Below are positions 56,276 to 63,263 of a stretch of DNA of 64,000 bases, in pieces. Position 1 is the first letter of the stretch; every line of letters starts with the position of its first letter. This stretch comes from Gemmatimonadaceae bacterium (GTDB lineage Bacteria > Gemmatimonadota > Gemmatimonadetes > Gemmatimonadales > Gemmatimonadaceae): contig DATNEW010000031.1 of assembly GCA_035606695.1 (NCBI GenBank), positions 186,001-250,000 on the forward strand, given 5' to 3'. Position numbers and translations under genes: made by a program. The notes beneath the pieces are model-generated. The model was not told the origin of the DNA. It did no database searches and saw nothing but the letters and a program-made list of their open reading frames with translations.

Positions 56276-58450
56276 GTGAGGGTTGGCCGGCTCGCCGGAT
56301 GGGCTGCTACCTGCGCCGCCTCGGGGTTGGTCATCGCCGCGGTCTCGCTGTTTGGTCAGCAGCCCGGCCCGAGCTACAAGAGCTCGCCGTTCCTGCGCAT
56401 CGATCCGGACAAGGTCGTGATCACCGACGCGTCGGGGCAGAAACCCTGCGCCGACTGTCACCGCAATGAATGGCAGGTGTGGAAGGATACGCGTCATGCG
56501 CAGATGTACGACTCACTCACTCGAATGGCGTCGGCCAAGCAGTACATGCAGGCATTGGGGCTGCGCACCACCAAGCGGCAGGACGCGATCTGCATGCGTT
56601 GCCACTACACGGTGGGACCGGATCGCACGGCGATCGCCGGCGTGTCGTGCGAATCGTGTCATGGCGCGGCGCGCGACTGGATCAACGTTCACAACAAGTT
56701 CGCGCCCGGCGTGCGTGACCGGACGCAGGAAAGCCCGGTGCAGCACGAGCAGCGCGTCGCGGCGAGCCGCGCCGGCGGGATGCTGCGCCCGTCCACGGAC
56801 ATTTATGCCGTAGCGGCGAACTGTTTCGAGTGCCACACTGTTCCGATGGAGATCGTCGTCAACAAGGCCGGCCACTCGTCGGGCACGCGGTCGTTCGATC
56901 TCGTGTCGATGATCGACTCCATTCGTCACAATTTTCTAAATCCCGGCGGGCCGGTGGTGAATCGCCCGAACACGCCGGAGCAGAAGCGCGTGCTGTTCGT
57001 GATCGGCCGCATGCTGGCGTACGAGTACGCGCTGCGCGGCATGTCGACGGCGACGGTGGACAGCACCTATTCCGATGCGATGAACGTCCGCGCGAAGCGC
57101 GCGTTCACCGATTTGCAAACGATGAACGCGGCGCAGCACCTGCCGGCCGTTGACAGCGTGATGATGATCGCGCGAAAGGTGAAGCTGGTGCCGAACAATC
57201 GCGCGGAGCTGGAGCATGCGGCGGATCAGATTCGCGAGATCGGGCAGCGATTCGCGTCGGGCACGAATGGATCGACGTTGGCGGCGCTCGACCCGGTGAT
57301 CTCGGGGCATCCTGTCGCGGCGCCAGTGGAACAGGCGCCCGTTGCGGCGACGCCGCCTGCGGCGAGTGCTCCCGCAACGGGTGCCGGCGTCCCGGCGACG
57401 GCGCGTGGATCGAAAGGCGCGACGCCGCAACGCACAACCGCTGCGTCGACGGCGCCGGCATCGGCTCCCGCGCCGGCGGCCGCGCCGCCCGCGCACGTCG
57501 AGCTTCCCGGTCGCATTCGCAATCGTCCTGAGTGGTTCAACGCCAGCGGCCGCAGCGGATATTTGGGCGTCGACGCCTGCGCGCGCTGCCACGGCAAGGC
57601 GATGGGCTGGTGGAATCGCGACCCGCACAGCGAGAGCGCGTCGAAGCATTTGCTCGGTGAGGATCCGAAGGCGCGCCGCATCGCCGACACATATGGTATA
57701 GGCGCCGCCGGCATGGCTCGCCCCGACAACATGTGCATGAGCTGCCATGCGACGGTCGACGAAGGCCGGAAAGTGCAGATCGAGACCGGTGTGAGTTGCG
57801 AGAGTTGTCACGGGGCCGCGAGCGGGTGGAAAGATTCGCACCAGAAGGGCAACAACCCGCAGCCCGGCATGAGGAACCTGAAACAGGCGGCCGATCGGGC
57901 GCAGACGTGTTCAGGCTGCCATCGCATCACGGACGAGCGCCTGATCGCGGCGGGGCATACGACCGGCGCGAATTATGACTTTGCTAAAGCCAACGAGAAG
58001 ATCAAGCATTGGCCCGATGCGAAGGCCGATCAATTCCGTGCCGAGCATGGTGGCGCGGCGTATCAGGATGTGCCGGCGGCGGCGCTGACGGCGGCGTTTG
58101 CGGCGGCGGTGCAAAGCCGGCCAATTCCGAAAGTGGCGGTTGCTGCGGCGCCGACTCCGCCCCCCGTGCCGGCATCTATCTCGGCGCGTTCGCCGGCCGA
58201 AGTTTCGCCGTCCGCCGCCGACACCCCGTCGCCCACCGCCGACGCCCATACGCCCATACGCCCATACGCCCATACGCCCAAACAGGCCCCCACCCTCCCC
58301 TCGCGCATTCCCCCCAGCACCCGCAGCACGCCGGTCACACTCGATCTGCCGCCGCTGCCGCCGACGGCTCACATGACCACCGAAGATCTGCTGCTTCTCG
58401 TGAAGAAACGCATCGAACGAATTCAGGCCGCGATCGCGGGCCGCAACTGA
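56276..58450 (+). CDS. Octaheme c-type cytochrome built from two tetraheme modules
   Basis: 724 residues, GTG start with GAGGA five bases upstream; the start region is an 11-bp tandem repeat (GAGCCAGTGAG twice). A hydrophobic N-terminus (WAATCAASGLVIAAVSLFG) exports it. Hemes: Cys58, 106, 125 and 183, then a Pro/Ala-rich linker (about 345-410), then Cys435, 487, 508 and 545. Both modules have the same order, including GVSCESCHGAA and a fourth heme followed by GH, and resemble the tetraheme cytochrome c554 type. The C-terminal ~115 residues are Pro/Ala-rich and end in a charged helix (MTTEDLLLLVKKRIERIQAAIAG). An 8-bp repeat in the coding region lies at 58243-58282. Confidence 0.92.
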   Translation: MRVGRLAGWAATCAASGLVIAAVSLFGQQPGPSYKSSPFLRIDPDKVVITDASGQKPCADCHRNEWQVWKDTRHAQMYDSLTRMASAKQYMQALGLRTTKRQDAICMRCHYTVGPDRTAIAGVSCESCHGAARDWINVHNKFAPGVRDRTQESPVQHEQRVAASRAGGMLRPSTDIYAVAANCFECHTVPMEIVVNKAGHSSGTRSFDLVSMIDSIRHNFLNPGGPVVNRPNTPEQKRVLFVIGRMLAYEYALRGMSTATVDSTYSDAMNVRAKRAFTDLQTMNAAQHLPAVDSVMMIARKVKLVPNNRAELEHAADQIREIGQRFASGTNGSTLAALDPVISGHPVAAPVEQAPVAATPPAASAPATGAGVPATARGSKGATPQRTTAASTAPASAPAPAAAPPAHVELPGRIRNRPEWFNASGRSGYLGVDACARCHGKAMGWWNRDPHSESASKHLLGEDPKARRIADTYGIGAAGMARPDNMCMSCHATVDEGRKVQIETGVSCESCHGAASGWKDSHQKGNNPQPGMRNLKQAADRAQTCSGCHRITDERLIAAGHTTGANYDFAKANEKIKHWPDAKADQFRAEHGGAAYQDVPAAALTAAFAAAVQSRPIPKVAVAAAPTPPPVPASISARSPAEVSPSAADTPSPTADAHTPIRPYAHTPKQAPTLPSRIPPSTRSTPVTLDLPPLPPTAHMTTEDLLLLVKKRIERIQAAIAGRN
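58243..58282 (+). repeat. 8-bp tandem repeat inside the octaheme cytochrome gene
   Basis: ACGCCCAT occurs four times without spacer from 58243 to 58274, followed by a fifth copy with one change (ACGCCCAA). As eight is not a multiple of three, gain or loss of one unit would shift the frame of the last ~55 residues. All eight heme sites lie upstream and would stay intact. Confidence 0.85.
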
Positions 58451-58462
58451 TGGCGATGATGT

Positions 58463-60001
58463 ATGTCTGAAACGATCGTGATGATGGCGCGCCAATTCGA
58501 CGACCGCTGGTCGTCGCTCACCGCGCGCCCTGGACTCGCCGAGCTCTCGAGCTTGCGGCGCCCCGACCAGCTGCGGCAAATCGATCTGCTGCGCGAGTTC
58601 GACGACGATTTTCTGCGCGATATCAGTCCCGATCTCGCGATCGCGACCTGGGAGCCGCAAGCGACGCTGTTCAAAGCGGGGACGTATCTCGACGTTGCGT
58701 TCTATGTGTTGGACGGCACCGTCGATCTCGAGCTCCAGGTAGGTGACGCGCACCGCCCGATCTTCGCCACGCGCAGCGTCCCGCTTGCGACGGAAGATTT
58801 CAATCTCGCCCCCGGCGAGTCGCTGCGGATTGGTGCGGGCGACGTGTTCGGCGAGATCGGTGCGATGAACGGTTGGCCACAAGCCGTCACGGCACACACC
58901 GCAACCCGTTGTACGCTGCTTCAGATTCGCCTGCCCGCGTTGCGAAAACTCAAGCGCAAGTCGAAGGCGCTCAAACAGCGCATGGATCAGGTCTATCGCG
59001 AGCGGACGCTGCGACAGCATCTGCGCAGTACACCGGTCCTCCAAGGTCTTGCGCCCGAGCTGATCGACGCGCTCGCCGCGCACGTCGAGCTGGTATCGTG
59101 CCAGCCAGGCGACGTCGTCGCGCGCGAGGGATCGCCGGTCGAGCACCTCATTCTCGTGCGATCGGGCTCGCTGCGCATGTCGCAGGCGATTGGCACCGGC
59201 GAGATCGCGGTCTCCTACGTGAGTAAGGGCTCGACCGTCGGCGAGTCCGAGCTGCTCGTCGACGAGATGGCGACGTGGGAAGTGACGGCGACGTCGGTCG
59301 GCTACTCCGAGCTCGTGCGCATTCCGCGCGAAGACTTCCTGCGCGTGCTCAAGCGCGCGCCGGAGCTGGAGAAGCGCCTGTGGGCGATCGCCGGCGAGCG
59401 CATCAAGGAAATAGCGTCGCGGCGCGCGCACCTGGACCGCGCCGACCTGCTCGACTTCAGTCTCGCGAAAGGGCTCACACAAGCGAACAGCGTGCTCGTG
59501 ATCGATCTCGAGACGTGCACGCGGTGCGACGACTGCGTGCGCGGCTGCGCGAGTACGCACGGCGGCACGCCGCGCTTCGTGCGCGAAGGCGAGGTCCATG
59601 AGGGTTTTCTCATTGCGCGGTCGTGCTATCACTGCCAGGACCCAACGTGCCTCGTGGGCTGCCCGACGGGCGCGATCAGCCGCACCAACATCGGCGACAC
59701 AGTGGCGATCGACCCAGCGGTCTGTATCGGCTGCGGCTCGTGCGCCGAGAATTGCCAGTACGACTCGATCGTCATTCACGACCTTGGTGTCACGTGGGGA
59801 CCGGATGCGATGCCGCGCCATTTGCGCGGACAGCCGCGCAGCGTCGCGAGCAAATGCGATCTCTGTCGCGAGGCGCCGGAAGGTCCCGCGTGTGTATCGA
59901 GCTGTCCGCACGGCGCCGCGATTCGCGTCGCCGGCGCCGAAGAGTTCGACGTGCTGATTCAGACCAAGCGCCGCCGGCAGTTGCCGCTGGTGCCGGCGTG
60001 A
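58463..60001 (+). CDS. Double cNMP-binding-like domains fused to a four-cluster (16Fe) ferredoxin
   Basis: 512 residues, cytosolic (no signal). Two CAP/CRP-like sensor domains lie at about 42-165 (FKAGTYLDVAFYVLDGTVDLEL, GDVFGEIGAMNGWP) and 188-305 (LVSCQPGDVVAREGSPVEHLILVRSGSLRM, GSTVGESELL). Neither keeps the Arg-Ser/Thr pair that holds the cyclic phosphate (WPQAVTA and ATWEVTA instead). Residues 350-490 match the DmsB/HybA-type ferredoxin, with CTRCDDCVRGC, CYHCQDPTCLVGCP, CIGCGSCAENCQ and CDLC-x8-CVSSCP, i.e. four [4Fe-4S] sites. No DNA-binding domain is present. Its stop overlaps the cytochrome b start by GTGA. It is likely the cytosolic regulated electron relay of the complex. Confidence 0.9.
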   Translation: MSETIVMMARQFDDRWSSLTARPGLAELSSLRRPDQLRQIDLLREFDDDFLRDISPDLAIATWEPQATLFKAGTYLDVAFYVLDGTVDLELQVGDAHRPIFATRSVPLATEDFNLAPGESLRIGAGDVFGEIGAMNGWPQAVTAHTATRCTLLQIRLPALRKLKRKSKALKQRMDQVYRERTLRQHLRSTPVLQGLAPELIDALAAHVELVSCQPGDVVAREGSPVEHLILVRSGSLRMSQAIGTGEIAVSYVSKGSTVGESELLVDEMATWEVTATSVGYSELVRIPREDFLRVLKRAPELEKRLWAIAGERIKEIASRRAHLDRADLLDFSLAKGLTQANSVLVIDLETCTRCDDCVRGCASTHGGTPRFVREGEVHEGFLIARSCYHCQDPTCLVGCPTGAISRTNIGDTVAIDPAVCIGCGSCAENCQYDSIVIHDLGVTWGPDAMPRHLRGQPRSVASKCDLCREAPEGPACVSSCPHGAAIRVAGAEEFDVLIQTKRRRQLPLVPA

Positions 60002-60702
60002 CGACACCGCTGCCCGTCCTCGTCTTCGGCATTGGCGCCGCGATCTCCATGGCGGCGGTGATGGCGTATTCGGCGCGACGGTCGCGGCCACAGGTGCGCA
60101 AGCTCGGTCCCGCACGAACGTACTACCGCGTCCATGTCTGGGGCGGGCTGCTGTTCCTCGCGCTGCTCATCCTCCACATGAGCTTTCACCTGCCGCGCTC
60201 GGGATTTGGATTCATCCTCTGGGCCGCGAGCATCTGGGTGGTCGTCACCGGCACGCTCGGCTGGTTTCTCCAATGGCTCGTGCCCAAGGTGTTGACGCCC
60301 GCCTCGTCGTTCGAGGTCAACTACGAGCGCATTCCCGAATTCGTCAACGAGCTTCGCGGGCGGGCCGAAGAGGTCGTGGCGCGCGCGGAACCGCGCATCC
60401 AGAGCTATTACAGCCAACAGATGGCGAGCGAGCTCGCCGCGCCGCGCATGTCCGCGGCATCCCTGTTCGCGGGCGCGCGCGGCCGCTCGACCGGCGGCGT
60501 CGATCTGTTGCGGCGCACGCTATCGCCGGGAGATGCGGCTGTCCTCGATTCGTTGTGTCAAATCCAAAACTCCAAACGCGAGGTCGACGCGCACTACACG
60601 CTGCAGCGCGTGTTGCGCGGTTGGCTGACGATTCATTTGCCCGTTGCGATCGCGCTCGTCGGACTCGTCGTGCTGCACATCTTCTTCGTCGTGTACTTCT
60701 GA
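59998..60702 (+). CDS. Four-helix di-heme cytochrome b-type membrane subunit
   Basis: 234 residues, GTG start overlapping the upstream stop (GTGA). Four TM helices: about 5-25, 45-66, 72-95 and 208-232. His46/His60 in TM2 and His213/His227 in TM4 are each 14 residues apart, the spacing for two b hemes stacked across the membrane; His64 is a further candidate. A ~105-residue soluble segment between TM3 and TM4 (SSFEVNYERIPEFVNELRGRAEE...) is unusual. No signature of NarI or Nrf/Hyb subunits is recognised. It should take electrons from the Fe-S protein, or return them, and pass them to the periplasmic hemes. Confidence 0.78.
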   Translation: MTTPLPVLVFGIGAAISMAAVMAYSARRSRPQVRKLGPARTYYRVHVWGGLLFLALLILHMSFHLPRSGFGFILWAASIWVVVTGTLGWFLQWLVPKVLTPASSFEVNYERIPEFVNELRGRAEEVVARAEPRIQSYYSQQMASELAAPRMSAASLFAGARGRSTGGVDLLRRTLSPGDAAVLDSLCQIQNSKREVDAHYTLQRVLRGWLTIHLPVAIALVGLVVLHIFFVVYF

Positions 60703-60714
60703 TCGGATCGCACC

Positions 60715-62265
60715 GTGGCTGAGATTCCCCCAAACAACCGGCGGTTCGACAAGGGCTTTTTCACGCGCGAGCGATTCGCCGTCGCGGCGAAGTACCTCGC
60801 GATGCCGAATCGCGCGCGCTTGTTCAAGTACGGGGGTATCGCCGCGCTCGCGCTTGCGCTCGTCTTTCTCGCCGACGCCTTCATCGGCCGCGCGTCGTTC
60901 ATCGCCGGCCCGCTCTCGGCGAGGCACGCGTTGTTCGCGAAGAACTGCTCGTCGTGCCACACGGCGGCGCACGGCGCGCCGAACGCCAACTGCCAGAGCT
61001 GCCATCAGAAGTCAGCCGGCGAACGCCAGGTCTACGGATTCGCCAAGCACTATCAATATCGCTCGGCCGACGTCGATCGCTCGTCGCCGCACAGTCAGGA
61101 GATGACGTGCGGTACGTGTCATCGCGAGCATCAGGGCCGTCAGAACACTCTGCAGAACGTGGCCGACAACAAATGCGTCGGCTGTCACGACATGCGCTCG
61201 TTCCACAGCGGGCATCCGGAGTTCGAGTTCGCGCGGAAGAAGATTCCGAATCCGTCGAACCTCACGTTTCAGCACATACTGCACGTGCGCGAGGTGATGA
61301 AGGAGCAGAAGCTGTCGAACGCCGAGAACGCGTGTCTCTCGTGTCACACGCCGAAACCGGACGGCCGTACGTTCCAGCCGCTGTCGTACGCCAAGGCGTG
61401 CGACCGATGTCATTTGGGCGAGACCGAGTCGACGCCGTACATGCCGTTGAAGAGCGGCGGTCGGCCCGGCGTCGCGACGCTTGCCGAGATTCGCAAGAGT
61501 GCGTCGCCGGGCACGCAGTGGGCCGAGTATTGGAACGCCGACGAGTTCAGCGAGCAGGGTGGGGCGGTGAAGAAGCGGATCGTCTATCACGCCGACCCGT
61601 GGGTGCTCTACAACCTCCAGCAAATTCGGCATCAGCTGTATCCTGGCGCCGAGCTCGCGGATCTCATCAACACCACGGCGGAGCTTCCGCCCGAGCAGGC
61701 ACGCACGCTCTACGAAGAAGCGACGGGCACGCTACAGAAGCAGATCGAATCGCTGCGCGGCAACCAGTCGCCTGATGTGCAGAACGAGGTGTCGTCGCTG
61801 ACGCAGGTTCTCAAGCTGATTCAACAGCGCATCGACGAGCCGTATGCCCCGCTCGACGAAACGAAGTTCGCGGTGACGAACGGCGATCGATCGGGTGCCG
61901 ATGAACGCGCGTATGCGCCGGTGATCGATTCGCTCACCAAACCGTGCCAGCTCTGTCACACGGTACAGAAGGCGACGATTCGCCGTGTGAAGACGGATTT
62001 GCGGACGATGGTGCGCGCGGAGTTCGATCACCGCGCGCACGTGCTGCACGCCAAGTGTCTCGACTGCCACAATGTGATACCGTTCCGGCAGTACCTTGGC
62101 ACCGACGACAAGCCGGCGCCGAGCCAGGACAATGCGCAAATTGTGAATTTGCCGACGATCGAAAAGTGCCAATCCTGTCATACGAGCAAGGCGGCGCCGG
62201 CAACGTGCACAACCTGTCACCTCTTTCATCCGGACCGAGAGCATTGGGCGAGCCTGACGCGGTAG
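60715..62265 (+). CDS. Membrane-anchored decaheme c-type cytochrome
   Basis: 516 residues with a GTG start 12 bp after the cytochrome b gene. A ~38-residue cytosolic start and one uncleaved TM (GIAALALALVFLADAFI, 41-57) anchor it. Ten CxxCH sites occur at Cys78, 93, 132, 154, 207 and 229, then after a helical, heme-free segment of ~180 residues at Cys411, 448, 485 and 498. Close pairs such as CSSCH-x10-CQSCH and CQSCH-x8-CTTCH resemble cytochrome c3/c7-type packing. Free His (FKHYQ-like KHYQ, FQHILH, FDHRAH) can be distal ligands. It is likely the periplasmic acceptor of electrons from the cytochrome b. It overlaps the FHA gene by 22 bp. Confidence 0.92.
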   Translation: MAEIPPNNRRFDKGFFTRERFAVAAKYLAMPNRARLFKYGGIAALALALVFLADAFIGRASFIAGPLSARHALFAKNCSSCHTAAHGAPNANCQSCHQKSAGERQVYGFAKHYQYRSADVDRSSPHSQEMTCGTCHREHQGRQNTLQNVADNKCVGCHDMRSFHSGHPEFEFARKKIPNPSNLTFQHILHVREVMKEQKLSNAENACLSCHTPKPDGRTFQPLSYAKACDRCHLGETESTPYMPLKSGGRPGVATLAEIRKSASPGTQWAEYWNADEFSEQGGAVKKRIVYHADPWVLYNLQQIRHQLYPGAELADLINTTAELPPEQARTLYEEATGTLQKQIESLRGNQSPDVQNEVSSLTQVLKLIQQRIDEPYAPLDETKFAVTNGDRSGADERAYAPVIDSLTKPCQLCHTVQKATIRRVKTDLRTMVRAEFDHRAHVLHAKCLDCHNVIPFRQYLGTDDKPAPSQDNAQIVNLPTIEKCQSCHTSKAAPATCTTCHLFHPDREHWASLTR

Positions 62266-63263
62266 ACGACGCGCGAGCGCTGCTCGTGTGCAAGAGCGGC
62301 GACCTGGCCGGCACGAGATTCGAGATCGGGCGTGACGCGCTCATCGGTCGCGACGAGCGCGGGCGCGTGCAGGTCGTGAGTGGATCGCAGCGGGTGGCGG
62401 AATCGTTCGCGCGGATTTCCCATCGCGACGGACGGTACACGCTCGAGAGCACCACGGCCGGCGCCGTTCGTGTCGACGGCAATCCGGCGCATGGCGCTGT
62501 CGTGCTCGATCGGCGGCATCTGATAGCGCTGCCCGATGGAACGGAGCTCGTGTACAGCGTCACGCCGCCCGCGGCGCGGCCACAAGCACCCGCCAGCTCA
62601 CCCGCGAGCGCACCCGCGAGCTCGCCCCCGCCGTCGCAGCGTCGCGAACCGACGGTCGAAGCCCCGCTCGAGACGATGGTCGAATCCGCGTGGGGGGGCG
62701 TGCCCGAGCTCAAGCGCCGGCCCAACACGCCCGCCGCACAAGCGCCAGGTCAGCAACCTCCCGAGCGCATCATCACGGCGCCGCGCTCGAAGCAGGTGTC
62801 GGACGATCCGCCGGGCGGCACCATGGTCGACGCGAACCTGGGCGCGCTGCCGCCGCTCGTCCGCAAACCGGCGCCGCGCCCGCCGGCGAACGAACCGCCG
62901 GCAACGCACAGCACCGGCGACGACGACATCGGAACGCGCGTGTTCGAGCCGCCCAAGCCCGCGGTCGCCTACGAGGTCGTCGTCAAGGTGCCCGATCAGG
63001 AAACTCTAACGTACCCGCTCAAACACGGCGAGAACATCATTGGCCGCAGCAGCGAGTGCGACATCCAGCTCGCGGACCCGAACAAGTGGCTCTCGCGCAA
63101 GCACGCGATGGTTCGCGTGTCCAACGATCTCGTCGAGCTGATGGATCTCAACGGCATGAACGGAACGTACCTGAACGGTGCGCGCATCACCAACGCGGTC
63201 CTTGTTCCGGGCACCTCGTTCTACCTCGGCCCCAACGTGGAGCTCACGCTCCGTCAACGATGA
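62244..63263 (+). CDS. Double-FHA-domain protein
   Basis: 339 residues. The start is probably the TTG at 62244, since the first FHA domain begins soon after (ALLVCKSGDLAGTRFEIGRDALIGRDE) and no ATG is near; this overlaps the decaheme gene by 22 bp. The N-terminal FHA is less typical (SFARISHRDGRYTLES). A ~140-residue Pro/Ala-rich linker with TMVESAWGGVPELKRRP and TMVDANLGALPPLVRKP, two related motifs, follows. The C-terminal FHA is canonical: ENIIGRSSECDIQL, LSRKHAMVRV, ELMDLNGMNGTYLNGARI. FHA domains bind phosphothreonine, and the repeated TMV motifs may be kinase sites. It is coupled to the flavoprotein gene by ATGA. Confidence 0.88.
   Translation: MGEPDAVDDARALLVCKSGDLAGTRFEIGRDALIGRDERGRVQVVSGSQRVAESFARISHRDGRYTLESTTAGAVRVDGNPAHGAVVLDRRHLIALPDGTELVYSVTPPAARPQAPASSPASAPASSPPPSQRREPTVEAPLETMVESAWGGVPELKRRPNTPAAQAPGQQPPERIITAPRSKQVSDDPPGGTMVDANLGALPPLVRKPAPRPPANEPPATHSTGDDDIGTRVFEPPKPAVAYEVVVKVPDQETLTYPLKHGENIIGRSSECDIQLADPNKWLSRKHAMVRVSNDLVELMDLNGMNGTYLNGARITNAVLVPGTSFYLGPNVELTLRQR

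Noticed and set aside
57911-60115. 734-codon open frame on the minus strand opposite the cNMP-ferredoxin gene
   Set aside because: It is antisense to genes with clear heme and Fe-S motifs, is Arg-rich with no fold-like pattern, and is the usual by-product of GC-rich codon use.
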